64,000 nt of DNA, taken from Enterococcus pallens ATCC BAA-351 (lineage in GTDB: Bacteria; Bacillota; Bacilli; Lactobacillales; Enterococcaceae). Below are positions 36,565 to 46,208 of the stretch, in pieces. The notes beneath the pieces are model-generated. The model saw nothing but the letters and a program-made list of their open reading frames with translations, searched no databases and had not been told where the DNA came from. Where the stretch lies: contig NZ_ASWD01000003.1 of the NCBI RefSeq assembly GCF_000407485.1, forward strand, positions 310,001-374,000, read 5' to 3'. Position numbers and translations under genes: made by a program. Numbering within the stretch: position 1 is the first letter of the stretch; the number at the start of each line of letters is the position of its first letter.

Positions 36565-37314
36565 CTATTCTTTTTTCCAGTACTTAGCCAATCGCTTCAG
36601 CGCCTTCTTACTTCGGCGCTTGTCTAAAGAAAGACCAGCTAGCAAATTGAATTTCGCTTTAGGCTTAGATACACCCTCCATAGAGTTTTCAGGCACTGTA
36701 GACTTGGGTTCTTCATTGATCGTCTCTGTCAATGCTGATTTTGATATGTTCTCCTCTGAGCCCTCCATCGTAAACACAATATCGGCGGTTTGAAAGCTCT
36801 CTAAAGTCGCTCCTGCTGGCAATTGTGCCGTCAGAAAAGCAATTAATTCCTCTTCAGATAAGGCTGAAGAATCGAAATCTTGTGGCACGATAATTTCTAA
36901 TTGTTGTGCTTCTTGTGTTGCTAACAAAGGGTTTGTTGGTTTTACTGGTGCCAGTTGACTCACTTGAGCAGGATGCTGGAAAGCATTCTGTAAAAGAGCA
37001 TGTTCAACTGGAGACGCTTGGACAGGCGCTGTTTGCACTTGGATAGATTCAGATGACCTATCTACTTCTGGTGCAGCTGTCGCAAGGTCCTCTTTGCGTA
37101 GGTCAAAGATGGGTGTTTCGATGGTTTCGACGAATTTAGCACTGACTAGTTTTTTAAATAGCCCTACTTCGCCTTTTTCAAATAAATTCAAGCTTACTAA
37201 TTTTTCTAATCCAGCTCGAATTTCTTCTGCGGATTTATTTCGGTCAGGATCTTTCATGCTAAAACGGTGTAAACCGCCTTCACTGTTTTCAAAGGTTGCG
37301 GATAAACTTAACAT
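36565..37314 (-). CDS. Protein with DUF2922-like N-terminus and long low-complexity extension
   Basis: A 249-residue protein. The first 70 or so residues (MLSLSATFENSEGGLHRFSM, then a helix, then AKFVETIETPIFDL) match the pattern of DUF2922 proteins, which are normally stand-alone and about 70-75 residues long. A Q/A/P-rich and then acidic segment follows (about 80-215). The last 25 residues are strongly basic (LDKRRSKKALKRLAKYWKKE) and could form a cationic amphipathic helix. No signal peptide. Function unknown. It follows the 127-residue gene by 62 bp, with AAAGGA before the ATG, so the two form an operon. Confidence 0.6.
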   Translation of the reverse strand: MLSLSATFENSEGGLHRFSMKDPDRNKSAEEIRAGLEKLVSLNLFEKGEVGLFKKLVSAKFVETIETPIFDLRKEDLATAAPEVDRSSESIQVQTAPVQASPVEHALLQNAFQHPAQVSQLAPVKPTNPLLATQEAQQLEIIVPQDFDSSALSEEELIAFLTAQLPAGATLESFQTADIVFTMEGSEENISKSALTETINEEPKSTVPENSMEGVSKPKAKFNLLAGLSLDKRRSKKALKRLAKYWKKE

Positions 37315-37376
37315 TCTTTCATTCCTTTCTTTTGGTAGATATCTATGATTAATTGGTTACGGTTTTACTATAGTCT

Positions 37377-37760
37377 TCAAGGTACTGAAAAAGCTTTTGG
37401 CCGAAGCTTAGCTAGTTGACTTCCCAGCTTTTCGATCTTTTCTGCTACAAACATCGTGAAGGCAAACAAGCGAGAGGTTAAGAGCTTCCACTCATCAGAA
37501 GCAAAATACTCTTTAAACAGATAATAATAGCGACGTAATGCACGAGTTGATTTCGTTTCCAAGAAAATGTGGCGAACCAATCCGCCCAACATGTAGCTGA
37601 AATCAGCACTGCTTAGTTCATCTCTAATCTGAAGCGCTATCAAATAGCTGATTGTGGTCTTGGAATCTCGCGTTTCATCGTAATAATTGCTTATGCGTTT
37701 TTCTAGCGTCGTGCGCTGTAATTGAAACAGCTGATGATAATTCAGTGTATTTGAGGTCAT
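37377..37760 (-). CDS. Protein of unknown function, 127 residues
   Basis: I do not recognise this protein. It is mostly helical, rich in Tyr and Phe in the middle (RRYYYLFKEYFASDEW), with balanced charge and no membrane segment or signal peptide. A good site, GAGGAGGG, lies 8 bases before the ATG, and a promoter with a perfect TTGACA lies upstream. It is first in a two-gene operon with the DUF2922-like gene. DUF2922 genes often pair with a short DUF1659 gene, but this one is longer and does not look like DUF1659. Confidence 0.6.
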   Translation of the reverse strand: MTSNTLNYHQLFQLQRTTLEKRISNYYDETRDSKTTISYLIALQIRDELSSADFSYMLGGLVRHIFLETKSTRALRRYYYLFKEYFASDEWKLLTSRLFAFTMFVAEKIEKLGSQLAKLRPKAFSVP

Positions 37761-37807
37761 ATTTGCGACCCTCCTCTTTTCAAATATTTTTTTCTGTCGA
37801 CGTTTTT

Positions 37808-37836
37808 AGGCTAAAATATTTCAATTAATTTGTCAA
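37808..37836 (-). promoter_or_regulatory. Promoter of the 127-residue/DUF2922 operon
   Basis: On the minus strand there is TTGACA, a 17-bp spacer and TAGCCT. The -35 is perfect and the -10 poor. Confidence 0.5.
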
Positions 37837-37940
37837 TAGGTAAAATTTATATTTTTTCTTATATTAACCAAAAACCGCAGCTTATAAGCCTTTCTATAAA
37901 GAATATTTTTTACTATTTTCTCCGCGCAAAATAAAAACAA

Positions 37941-37977
37941 ATAAGACCATCTGACCAATTTGGCCTGATGATCTTAT
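37941..37977 (-). terminator. Terminator after ribF
   Basis: The arms 37941-37956 and 37962-37977 pair over 16 positions with three imperfect ones. The minus strand continues TTTGTTTTTATTTT. Confidence 0.75.
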
Positions 37978-37980
37978 CTT

Positions 37981-38916
37981 CTATGCAAAATAGTTTCTAG
38001 TTGCCGCTTCATCCTGATCCAGCTGAGCAATCAGCTCTTCGGCGGAATTAAACTTCACTTGCCCTCGAATAAAATGCAGCCAGCGTACCCTGACTTCTTC
38101 TCCATAAATGTCTTGATTGAAATCCAAAATATTCAGCTCCACTGTCTTCTTACGATGAGGGCCAAAGGTGTCATTATGGCCGATCGACCCCATCGCTGGA
38201 TACCAATGACCGCCTACCAAAATTTCGTTGACATACACGCCAACCTTCGGCAAAACCATTTGCTCGTCCGATTGAATATTGGCAGTTGGGTAGCCCAGTT
38301 CACGCCCGCGTGCATCACCATGAATAACTGTTCCGCTAGTTTCATAAACGTAACCTAATAAACGGTTGGCTTCCTCTAAATTCCCTTCAGTCAATAAATT
38401 GCGAATCCGAGAAGAGCTGATTTTTTCATCATGATCCACCTGTTTAGGGACAGTAACCACTTCAAAACGCCCCTTGGCATATTCAGGCAGGTGAGCAACA
38501 TCTGCTTCTGCACCCTTGCCATAGGTATAATCAAAGCCAGATACCGCTACCTTGGCATGCAGTCCCACGATATATTGGTCAACAAAGTCTTGCGGAGGCT
38601 GAGCCGCAAAAGCGGAAGTAAAAGCTACCTCATACAAAATATCCACCTGTAATTTTGCCATTAATTCTTCCTTTTGGGTTAAATTAGACAAATAATTTAC
38701 CGGATTGCGGTCGACTTTTTGAAATACTACCGCTGGATGCTGATTAAAGGTCATTACTGCCAGCTTCAAATTTTTTTCTTTTGCAATTTTTCGCCCAGTT
38801 TCGATCACTTCCTGATGTCCGCGATGCACACCGTCGAAGAAACCCAAAACCAGTACCACATCATCAGCCGGAATTTCCGCTGGCTGATACGGATGGCGCA
38901 ATTTAATTATTTCCAT
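37981..38916 (-). CDS. ribF: Bifunctional riboflavin kinase/FAD synthetase RibF
   Basis: Makes FMN from riboflavin and FAD from FMN; 311 residues. The N-terminal nucleotidyltransferase has LGFFDGVHRGHQEVI and the SSSRIR motif (KISSSRIRNLL). The C-terminal kinase has GYPTANIQ and the conserved region ELNILDF. Two ATGs are adjacent; the second (38916) has the better 6-base spacing to AAGGAG. It follows truB by about 40 bp, a common pairing in Firmicutes. Confidence 0.95.
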   Translation of the reverse strand: MEIIKLRHPYQPAEIPADDVVLVLGFFDGVHRGHQEVIETGRKIAKEKNLKLAVMTFNQHPAVVFQKVDRNPVNYLSNLTQKEELMAKLQVDILYEVAFTSAFAAQPPQDFVDQYIVGLHAKVAVSGFDYTYGKGAEADVAHLPEYAKGRFEVVTVPKQVDHDEKISSSRIRNLLTEGNLEEANRLLGYVYETSGTVIHGDARGRELGYPTANIQSDEQMVLPKVGVYVNEILVGGHWYPAMGSIGHNDTFGPHRKKTVELNILDFNQDIYGEEVRVRWLHFIRGQVKFNSAEELIAQLDQDEAATRNYFA

Positions 38917-38958
38917 CATTTTCTCCTTCGTTCTTAATTCAATCTAAAGCAACGAATT

Positions 38959-39879
38959 CTATTCGTTACGAATCACCTTACTTGGTTTCAGCCAGCCAGC
39001 ACGCTGTGGGTGTTCGGCATACAAACTAACTAATTTTCCTTGGTAAAAGAGAGCAATCAACTGCGCTGGAATTGTTGCTAATCCTAGTACATTTGCCGGC
39101 AAAAGCTGTCCGTTTTTTACCTTTTGCCATAACTCATCTGATAAATCAATTCGTGGAAAATCCCTTACAGCTGTCTCAATTGGCTGTAAAATATCACTCA
39201 TTCGCTCTTCCTCCATCAACTGCTGAACCTGAGCCAAGGTAGCTGCCTGACCAGCTGTGAAGCCGCCACTGGCTAAGCGGGTTAAATCAGACATATGAGC
39301 TGGATAACCTAAAGCATCACCTAGATCAACCGCCAGGGTACGAACGTACGTTCCTTTTCCGCAAGAAACTTCAAACCGCCACGTTTGCGTTCCAGCAGCT
39401 TCATCAAAAATCGGCTCACTCACTCGTTTGAAGGCATGAATTTCTGCCTGACGCTGAGGTCTTTCCACTTCTTCACCTGCTCGGGCATACTCATACAATC
39501 GTTTGCCGTTAACTTTTACAGCTGAATACATGGGGGGAATTTGCGTGATCGTCCCTTCAAAAGTCTTCATAGCAGCATCGATTTCTTCAGCTGACAAAGG
39601 CATTTCCACTGGTTTTCGGTCAATTACTTCCCCGCTGGCATCTTCTGTTGTAGTAGAATAGCCTAACATAATCTCACCAGCATAAATTTTACCGCTGTCC
39701 TGCAAATATTCAATTACCTTAGTCCCTTTCCCTACACAAATCGGTAAAACACCGTCCACGTCAGGATCAAGGGTCCCACCGTGACCGATTTTTTTCATTT
39801 TTAAAATTTTCCGTAGTTTAAAGACACAATCGTGACTTGTCATTCCCCGTTCTTTCCACAAAGGCAAGATACCGTCCAT
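38959..39879 (-). CDS. truB: tRNA pseudouridine(55) synthase TruB
   Basis: Makes pseudouridine 55 in the T-loop of tRNAs; 306 residues. The start GILPLWKERGMTSHDCV and the catalytic GHGGTLDPDVDGVLP (catalytic Asp) are canonical. KVNGKRLYEYARAGEEVERP and CGKGTYVRTLAVDLG are further TruB motifs. A C-terminal PUA-like region ends the protein. The promoter has an extended -10 (TGGTATAAT) at 39916-39924. It heads the truB-ribF pair. Confidence 0.95.
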   Translation of the reverse strand: MDGILPLWKERGMTSHDCVFKLRKILKMKKIGHGGTLDPDVDGVLPICVGKGTKVIEYLQDSGKIYAGEIMLGYSTTTEDASGEVIDRKPVEMPLSAEEIDAAMKTFEGTITQIPPMYSAVKVNGKRLYEYARAGEEVERPQRQAEIHAFKRVSEPIFDEAAGTQTWRFEVSCGKGTYVRTLAVDLGDALGYPAHMSDLTRLASGGFTAGQAATLAQVQQLMEEERMSDILQPIETAVRDFPRIDLSDELWQKVKNGQLLPANVLGLATIPAQLIALFYQGKLVSLYAEHPQRAGWLKPSKVIRNE

Positions 39880-39915
39880 TATATCGCTCCATTTTCCTTA
39901 AATTTCAACGTTGCC

Positions 39916-39924
39916 ATTATACCA
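39916..39924 (-). promoter_or_regulatory. truB-ribF promoter, extended -10
   Basis: TGGTATAAT on the minus strand, about 37 bases before the ATG; no clear -35. Confidence 0.55.
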
Positions 39925-39968
39925 TAGCTAAATACAGAAAAGATAAAGAAAAAATTCTACAAAAAAAT

Positions 39969-39997
39969 CCTCGTTCATTTTTAACAAATAAACGAGG
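39969..39997 (-). terminator. Terminator after the antiporter gene
   Basis: CCTCGTT and AACGAGG with a loop of about 15 bases, followed on the minus strand by ATTTTTTT. Confidence 0.8.
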
Positions 39998-40002
39998 GTA
40001 AA

Positions 40003-42072
40003 CTAAGATTTTTTGGCTTTTTTCTTACGAAGAATAAAACGAAACGGCGGATCTGCCGGCTGACGCATTGCATAAGACTCCAACAAATTAACCCGATGAC
40101 GGTAACTATTGGCTTCAAAAGTGGAAATATCCCCGCTAACCTCATGCTCGTCAATAATTTTTCGTTCCAAATAATAGCCCCGCAGCAATTCCTTTGTATA
40201 CAAAGGGTCCTGCTGAATCAAAATTGTACCAAAAAGGCCCTTTTTATTGACCTGATCCATTAAATTTTTGCGTTCCTCTACGAAGAAATCAATTAATTCC
40301 TCATCGTAAACATCTCGCAAATTTTCCAAGCTGTTTAAAATCGCCTGACTGTTCTGTAAAAAAACTTCTCGAACTGCCGAAACATCTCGTCGGTCAATCA
40401 CACTTCGTTGGCCTCGTGCTCTGCGACGCTGCAAAAACAGCTTTGGATGCAGAATCACCCGAATAATTCGCTGTACCACAATCAGCCAAAAGCCTAAGAA
40501 GGAAAGCACCTGATGGGGAATCGAATTTTGAAAACGCGAAATAAACATCGAATACAAACGATAGGACTCAGTATTGATTTTCCGCCGCCGATAGCTCTCA
40601 TCTAAGCCATCCCGCTCAATCGAAAGCATCAAAGCCTGTACTTCTTGAAATTCCTGCTGACTGCTTTCTGACATCGTTTCAGTAAAAAGCTCCTGTATGT
40701 GATCCTGATAATTAGTAATCACCGCCTGAATGGCAAAAACCTCCTGCTCACTCAGTTCAGGATTCTCAATATCCTCCTCTAAACAGGCAATTACCTCTCG
40801 ATAAATTCCCGACTGACGCGGATTAGAAACCGGCGTTACTTCACCATCAGATAAAATGGGCAGTAAAATCATGCCCATAACTAAGCTTAAAAAGGTCACA
40901 CAAGCAGTAATAAATAATAGCAAGGAACGTTCCGGAAAATCAATACCGCCAATCGTAGCCGGTAAGATAAAGATCGTTGCGATACTGACAGTTCCTTTAA
41001 CGCCACCAACCGTCAAAAGCAGCCGCTCATGCAAATAATGATGGGTTTTTCTAAATCCTCGCGTAAAGGAATAGAACAAGGTAATAAATAGAAAACGAAT
41101 CAAAAAGAGCAGGGCGGTAATCACCCCAACAATAAAGAACAAATGCACGTTGGAGTAGGTTTCACTATTCCAAATCGGGGAAAAAACTTGCGACAGCTCA
41201 ATTCCCAAGAATAGAAAAACTAAGGCATTCAAGGTAAAGCTGATCGTCTGCCAACTTGTCTCGGTGACATTGGATAGTTCCGCATCGAATAGACTTATTT
41301 TACTAAATCGACGGGACTCCAGCACTCCACAAACTACCGCAGCAATGATCCCGGATGAATGAAACAGTTCTGCAGCCAAATAAGCTAAAAAGGGCAAGGT
41401 TAACTCAATTAGCAAATACCCGGTGATGTCTCGAGCAGAAATTCGCTCAATCAGCTGAATCGATTGCCGTTTAATGTAGACAACAACGATTCCTGCTAAC
41501 ACTCCTCCTAAAGTAGATAAGAGCAATGTCAAAGAAGCGTCCGCTGCGGAAAACTGCCCCGTCATTAAGGCTGCTACCGCGAACTGAAAGGCCGTAACGC
41601 CCGAGGCATCATTTAAAAGACCTTCACCCTCTAAAATATGCATCACCGAATCTGGCATTTTCAAACGCTTTGCCAACGAGTTGACTGCCACCGCATCAGT
41701 TGGTCCTAATGCCGCACCAAAAGCCAGACAGGCTGCCAGCGGAACTGTCGGCAGTAACCAATGCAAGGCAAAGCCTACGCCGGTTAAAGTCAAGATTACG
41801 CCTCCAAAGGCTAGGAACAAGATCGTTCCGCTGTGCTTTAAAATAGCCGGAATATCCGCTGTTTCTCCTTCCCGAAAAAGCAGCGGTGCAATAATCATTA
41901 CCAAAAAAACCTCGGGCTCAAAATTGATAGAGCGGCCAATTTCAGTCAGCCCCAGCAAAATCCCTAGTACAATTTGGATCATAAACATCGGAATAGACGG
42001 AAACACCTTGGCCAGCACATTGGACAAAGTGATAGTTAAAGCAAGAAAGATAACGATCTCAATCAGGATCAT
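40003..42072 (-). CDS. CPA1-family Na+/H+ antiporter
   Basis: A 689-residue membrane transporter of the NhaP/NHE group. About 12 membrane segments fill residues 1-410. The ion site motifs are GPTDAVAVNSL and EGEGLLNDASG, both intact; GIELSQVF and GVKGTVSIA also fit. A cytosolic C-terminal region of about 270 residues, helical and charged, probably senses pH or a ligand. It exchanges Na+ or K+ for protons in pH and salt homeostasis. Its ATG overlaps the stop of the small upstream gene by 4 bases, so translation is coupled. Confidence 0.88.
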   Translation of the reverse strand: MILIEIVIFLALTITLSNVLAKVFPSIPMFMIQIVLGILLGLTEIGRSINFEPEVFLVMIIAPLLFREGETADIPAILKHSGTILFLAFGGVILTLTGVGFALHWLLPTVPLAACLAFGAALGPTDAVAVNSLAKRLKMPDSVMHILEGEGLLNDASGVTAFQFAVAALMTGQFSAADASLTLLLSTLGGVLAGIVVVYIKRQSIQLIERISARDITGYLLIELTLPFLAYLAAELFHSSGIIAAVVCGVLESRRFSKISLFDAELSNVTETSWQTISFTLNALVFLFLGIELSQVFSPIWNSETYSNVHLFFIVGVITALLFLIRFLFITLFYSFTRGFRKTHHYLHERLLLTVGGVKGTVSIATIFILPATIGGIDFPERSLLLFITACVTFLSLVMGMILLPILSDGEVTPVSNPRQSGIYREVIACLEEDIENPELSEQEVFAIQAVITNYQDHIQELFTETMSESSQQEFQEVQALMLSIERDGLDESYRRRKINTESYRLYSMFISRFQNSIPHQVLSFLGFWLIVVQRIIRVILHPKLFLQRRRARGQRSVIDRRDVSAVREVFLQNSQAILNSLENLRDVYDEELIDFFVEERKNLMDQVNKKGLFGTILIQQDPLYTKELLRGYYLERKIIDEHEVSGDISTFEANSYRHRVNLLESYAMRQPADPPFRFILRKKKAKKS

Positions 42073-42365
42073 TTAGTACCTCTAGCTTGCTTTTCTCTTA
42101 CTTTAGCTAAAATTTTAAGAAATTCTGTTTTCTTGTCAATAATCCGTTTTTCCAGTTCACTCAATTCCTTTGAATCCTCATCCAAAGACAGCTGGGCCCG
42201 CTTGGCTTCCAGCCTTAACAAATCATGCTTCATTCGTTCTGTTTTACGATACAATAGCACATTATTCTTCTTCATATGTTGTTTAATTAATTTTCTTTCT
42301 TCTGGAGAACAATTGAGGTATTTGTCATGCAGCTGACGCATACGTTCATCAAATTCTGTACTCAT
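42069..42365 (-). CDS. Small helical protein coupled to the antiporter
   Basis: A 98-residue protein, highly charged, with heptad-like stretches (RMKHDLLRLEAKRAQLSLDEDSK and the following LEKRIIDKKTEFLKILAKV region) that suggest a coiled coil. No membrane segment. I do not recognise a family. AAGGAGG lies 8 bases before the ATG at 42365. The 4-base overlap with the antiporter start suggests matched amounts and perhaps a physical partnership. Confidence 0.65.
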   Translation of the reverse strand: MSTEFDERMRQLHDKYLNCSPEERKLIKQHMKKNNVLLYRKTERMKHDLLRLEAKRAQLSLDEDSKELSELEKRIIDKKTEFLKILAKVREKQARGTK

Positions 42366-42439
42366 CTCCACAGCCTCCTTGAGCTCTATTGCTTAAAACC
42401 CTTTACACTTTAACAGGAATTGGCAAATTTTGCAAAAAA

Positions 42440-42466
42440 ATCTGAGTGAAGGATTTTCACTCAGAT
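42440..42466. terminator. Terminator after rbfA
   Basis: ATCTGAGTGAA and TTCACTCAGAT form a perfect 11-bp stem; the minus strand ends in seven T. Confidence 0.92.
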
Positions 42467-42473
42467 CTTTTCT

Positions 42474-42821
42474 TTACTCTTTATTTAGATCGCGAATCAT
42501 TTGATCAATTTTTGAGCCATACTCAACAGACTCATCTAACTCAAACAATAATTCAGGTGTTTTGTAAATAGATAGTGCTTGACCAAGTTCTCGACGAATC
42601 AAGCCCTTTGCCTTGTCCAATCCATCCTGAGCTTTTTGTTTATCAGAAGCCTTATCTGACAACAGACTGTAAAAAATAGTCGCCTGCTGCAAATCTCCTG
42701 TCACACGTACATCCGTAATATTCACGTTTTGAACACGTGGGTCCCGGACACGTTTGCGCAAGATATCATTAACTTCCTTCAAAATCTCTTGAGCAACTCG
42801 ACGATCTCGATAGTTAGGCAT
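42474..42821 (-). CDS. rbfA: Ribosome-binding factor A
   Basis: A 115-residue KH-fold protein needed for late maturation of the 30S subunit, including 16S 5' end processing. [23 protein letters not shown] is the N-terminal signature and [10 protein letters not shown] lies in the core; [20 protein letters not shown] ends it. Complete. Last gene of rimP-nusA-ylxR-ylxQ-infB-rbfA. Confidence 0.95.
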   Translation of the reverse strand: MPNYRDRRVAQEILKEVNDILRKRVRDPRVQNVNITDVRVTGDLQQATIFYSLLSDKASDKQKAQDGLDKAKGLIRRELGQALSIYKTPELLFELDESVEYGSKIDQMIRDLNKE

Positions 42822-42838
42822 AAAAACTGCCTCCTTTG

Positions 42839-45586
42839 TTAGGCTTTCTTAATTTCTTGCATAATGAAGGCTTCAATTACATCATCCACCTTAAGATCAT
42901 TGAAGTTTTCAACCATGGCACCACATTCGTAGCCCATCTTCACTTCTTTAACATCATCCTTGAAGCGTTTCAGGCTGGCAAGCTTGCCTTCGAAAATGAC
43001 GATACTATCCCGAATAACCCGCACACCGCTATCGCGAGAAATGCTTCCTTCGTTCACATAGCAGCCGGCAATGGTTCCGACTTTAGAAACCTTGTATGTT
43101 TCACGAACAGTCATTTGACCAGTAATCTTTTCTTCATACTCTGGATCAAGCATACCCTTCATCGCTGTTTCAATTTCATCAATTGCTTGATAAATAATTC
43201 GGTGTAAACGAATATCAACTTCTTCGCCATCCGCTTGTTGTTTCGCTTGCGGAGTCGGTCTTACGTTAAAGCCGATAATGATCGCATTACTTGCCGCAGC
43301 TAGTGTTACGTCACTTTCATTGATGGCACCTACTGCTGAATGGACGATATTTACTCGTACTCCTTCAACATCGATTTTCTTCAATGACGCTGCTAATGCT
43401 TCAGCGGAACCTTGAACGTCAGCTTTGATGATTACGTTAACGTCCTTCAATTCGCCTTCTTTTAGTGATTCAAATAAGTTGTCTAAGGTTACCCGCGCGT
43501 TTGAACTGCGGTGTTCCAGCAAGGCACGTTTTGCCCGTTCTTCACCGGCTGCTCGTGCTGTTTTCTCATCTGCAAAGACAGCAAAGCGGTCTCCGGCTTG
43601 AGGAACATCATTCAATCCAGTAATTTCGACTGGTGTAGCTGGTCCAGCAGTTTTATCACGACGACCAATATCATTGGTCATCACGCGAACACGACCATAG
43701 GTATCCCCTACAACAATTGGATCACCAACGTTTAAAGTACCTTGTTGAACTAACAGCGTAGCTACAGGACCTTTTCCTTTATCCAAACGCGCTTCGATAA
43801 CTGTACCGATTGCATTTTGAGTAGGGTCAGCCTTCAAATCTTCCACTTCTGCTACTAATAGAATCATTTCCAGCAATTCTTCAATATTTTGATTGAACTT
43901 CGCGGAAATTTCAACAAAGATGGTATCGCCGCCCCATGCTTCTGAAACTAATTCATATTCACTTAATTCCTGCATGACACGTTCAGGGTTTGCCCCTGGC
44001 TTATCAATTTTGTTCACTGCTACAATAATCGGCACTTTCGCTGCCTTGGCGTGGTTGATAGCTTCAACTGTTTGAGGCATAACCCCATCATCAGCTGCAA
44101 CAACCAAAATAGTGATATCTGTGATACTTGCTCCTCGAGCACGCATGCTGGTGAAGGCCGCGTGTCCAGGGGTATCTAAGAACGTAATTGGTTTGCCGTT
44201 GATATCAATTTGGTAAGCACCAATATGCTGAGTAATCCCGCCGGCTTCACCACTAGTTACCCGTGAATGACGCAAGGTATCCAATAAGGTTGTTTTACCA
44301 TGATCGACGTGCCCCATGATCGTAACAACTGGTGGGCGTGGCACTAGATTTTCTTCGTCTACTTCTTCCGTTTCAAAGAAGCGGTCAATATCAGCAATAT
44401 CCACTTGAACTTTTTCTTGTGGTTCAATACCATAATCGGTTGCTAATAATTCGATTGTTTCCTTATCTAATGGTTGGTTTTGGTTAACCATTACACCCAT
44501 CAAGAATAATTTTTTAATAATCTCAGCAGGCTCACGATAGATTTTTTTAGCGATATCCGCTACGTTCATGCCTTCAGTGTATTCCAATACTTCTGGCAAT
44601 TCACGGAATTTACGTGGTGGCACTGCAGGTTTTTGGCTTTGCTGCTGTTTGCCTTTTTTACCCTTTTTATTAAATTTATTCTTGTTGCGGTTGCCGCCAT
44701 AATTGTTACGGTTTTGGTTACCATAGCTATTGTTTCCGTAACTATTATTGCGGTTACGATTTTGGTTAGTACCGCCGCCTTGTGTATTTGAACGTTGAGC
44801 GCCCTGGCTTTGGTTGTTTGATTGACCTTGGCTAGCTGGACGTTGTCCACCTTGAACTTGATTACTTGGTCGTTGGCCTTGGTTGCTAGCTGGACGTTGG
44901 CCACCTTGGCCTTGGTTGTTTGGTCGTTGACCTTGGTTGCCGGCTGGACGTTGGCCACCTTGAACTTGATTACTTGGTCGTTGGCCTTGGTTGCTAGCTG
45001 GACGTTGACCGCCTTGGCTTTGGTTGTTTGGTCGTTGACCTTGGTTGCCGGCTGGACGTTGACCGCCTTGGCTTTGGTTGTTTGGTCGTTGACCTTGGTT
45101 GCCAGCTGGACGTTGTCCACCTTGACCTTGGTTGTTTGGTCGTTGACCTTGGTTACCAGCCGGACGTTGACCGCCTTGGCCTTGGTTGTTTGGTCGTTGA
45201 CCTTGGTTGCCAGCTGGGCGTTGGCCGCCTTGGCTTTGATTATTTTGTCCTTGACGATTGTCCCGATTCGGACGATTTTGTTGGTTATTGTTTGAATTTC
45301 TCACGCTGTCTTGATTTCCTTTTCTATTTTGGAAATTTGGGTTATTTTTAGAGCTCTTAAATTTAGGTTTTTCGTGCTGGTTAGCTGACGGTTTTGCTTG
45401 AGTATTTGCTGGTTTTGGTTGTTGTGCATTTCCAGTAAAAGCCTGCTTCAATTTTGACTCGTCATCACTTGAGAGAGCTCCCATGTGGTTAACAACATTA
45501 ATTCCTAATGTGTTAGCCTTGTCTACAACATCCTTACTTGATCGATTGATTTCTTTGGCAAATTCATATACTCGTTTTTTTCCCAT
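42839..45586 (-). CDS. infB: Translation initiation factor IF-2 with a repeat-rich N-terminus
   Basis: A 915-residue GTPase that places initiator tRNA on the 30S subunit. A small N-terminal helical domain ([19 protein letters not shown]) is followed by a long Q/N/G/R-rich linker with 18-residue repeats at 116-257. The second IF2_N module has [20 protein letters not shown]. The G domain near residue 425 has [20 protein letters not shown] and NKID. Domains II, III and the C-terminal tRNA-binding domain follow ([12 protein letters not shown]). All functional parts are intact; only the linker is unusual. Confidence 0.97.
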   Translation of the reverse strand: MGKKRVYEFAKEINRSSKDVVDKANTLGINVVNHMGALSSDDESKLKQAFTGNAQQPKPANTQAKPSANQHEKPKFKSSKNNPNFQNRKGNQDSVRNSNNNQQNRPNRDNRQGQNNQSQGGQRPAGNQGQRPNNQGQGGQRPAGNQGQRPNNQGQGGQRPAGNQGQRPNNQSQGGQRPAGNQGQRPNNQSQGGQRPASNQGQRPSNQVQGGQRPAGNQGQRPNNQGQGGQRPASNQGQRPSNQVQGGQRPASQGQSNNQSQGAQRSNTQGGGTNQNRNRNNSYGNNSYGNQNRNNYGGNRNKNKFNKKGKKGKQQQSQKPAVPPRKFRELPEVLEYTEGMNVADIAKKIYREPAEIIKKLFLMGVMVNQNQPLDKETIELLATDYGIEPQEKVQVDIADIDRFFETEEVDEENLVPRPPVVTIMGHVDHGKTTLLDTLRHSRVTSGEAGGITQHIGAYQIDINGKPITFLDTPGHAAFTSMRARGASITDITILVVAADDGVMPQTVEAINHAKAAKVPIIVAVNKIDKPGANPERVMQELSEYELVSEAWGGDTIFVEISAKFNQNIEELLEMILLVAEVEDLKADPTQNAIGTVIEARLDKGKGPVATLLVQQGTLNVGDPIVVGDTYGRVRVMTNDIGRRDKTAGPATPVEITGLNDVPQAGDRFAVFADEKTARAAGEERAKRALLEHRSSNARVTLDNLFESLKEGELKDVNVIIKADVQGSAEALAASLKKIDVEGVRVNIVHSAVGAINESDVTLAAASNAIIIGFNVRPTPQAKQQADGEEVDIRLHRIIYQAIDEIETAMKGMLDPEYEEKITGQMTVRETYKVSKVGTIAGCYVNEGSISRDSGVRVIRDSIVIFEGKLASLKRFKDDVKEVKMGYECGAMVENFNDLKVDDVIEAFIMQEIKKA
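44816..45241 (-). repeat. 54-bp minisatellite inside infB
   Basis: Seven full and one partial in-frame 54-bp units encode [22 protein letters not shown]. Units are nearly identical at the DNA level. Shadow reading frames on both strands arise from it. Confidence 0.9.
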
Positions 45587-45598
45587 GCAATCACCTTC

Positions 45599-45901
45599 CT
45601 AACCTTGTATTAACGACACCATCTTTTTAGCAAAGCCTTGGTCCATCACCCCAATTACTTTACGAGGTTTGCCAATAGCGGCTGCTAACTCACTTTCTGT
45701 GAATTCAATCAGACAGGTCGTTTGATAAAAATTGCTTTTATCTGTTACTTTTTTTTTCGTATTTTCACTGGCGTCAGAAGCAACTAAAACCAACGCAGCT
45801 TTTTGTCTGCGAATTTCGTTAATGGTCAGTTCTTCCCCAGTGATCAGTTTGCCTGCACGCATTGCCAGGCCCAATAAGTTTAAGGCCTTTTGTCTATTCA
45901 T
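45599..45901 (-). CDS. ylxQ: YlxQ, L7Ae/L30e-family RNA-binding protein
   Basis: A 100-residue K-turn-binding fold protein (LNLLGLAMRAGKLITGEELTI, AALVLVASDASENT, GKPRKVIGVMDQGFAKKM). The family lies between ylxR and infB in most Firmicutes; its target is not settled. It overlaps ylxR by 8 bases, which indicates coupling. Confidence 0.88.
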   Translation of the reverse strand: MNRQKALNLLGLAMRAGKLITGEELTINEIRRQKAALVLVASDASENTKKKVTDKSNFYQTTCLIEFTESELAAAIGKPRKVIGVMDQGFAKKMVSLIQG

Positions 45902-46190
45902 TGCCGAAGAGCTCTCTTCTGGCTTTTTGATGGGTTACATAATCTAAAAGCTCTTGGTAAAAGTCATCGGAAAGCTCAATTTCTAGAACTCGATCCAACA
46001 CTTTCTTCTTCCAAGCTTGTTCCACTTCCTCCGGCTCGATAGCAACATACGCGCCTCTGCCAGGTTTCTTCCCAGTAGGATCAATGGAAACTTCGCCTTC
46101 TTTTGATTTTGCAATCCGAATCAACTCTTTTTTCGGTTTCATTTCGCCAGATACGACGGATTTACGTAAAGGAACTTTTCTCTTTTTCAT
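45894..46190 (-). CDS. ylxR: YlxR (RnpM) nucleic-acid-binding protein
   Basis: A 98-residue DUF448 protein. VPLRKSVVSGEMKPKKELIRI and DPTGKKPGRGAYV are the family signatures; the first usually carries a cysteine (RxCxxC/SG) and here has SVVSG. Work in Bacillus names it RnpM, a modulator of RNase P. It lies between nusA and ylxQ. Confidence 0.88.
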   Translation of the reverse strand: MKKRKVPLRKSVVSGEMKPKKELIRIAKSKEGEVSIDPTGKKPGRGAYVAIEPEEVEQAWKKKVLDRVLEIELSDDFYQELLDYVTHQKARRELFGNE

Positions 46191-46208
46191 AAAAAACCTC
46201 CTACGTGA

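Noticed and set aside
44816-45241. Regular repeats that might suggest a CRISPR array
   Set aside because: Units are contiguous, in frame, without unique spacers, and lie inside the essential infB gene.
44566-45351. Long reading frames in other frames and on the plus strand across the infB repeat
   Set aside because: They arise from the 54-bp periodicity of the real gene, are low-complexity and have no ribosome binding site.
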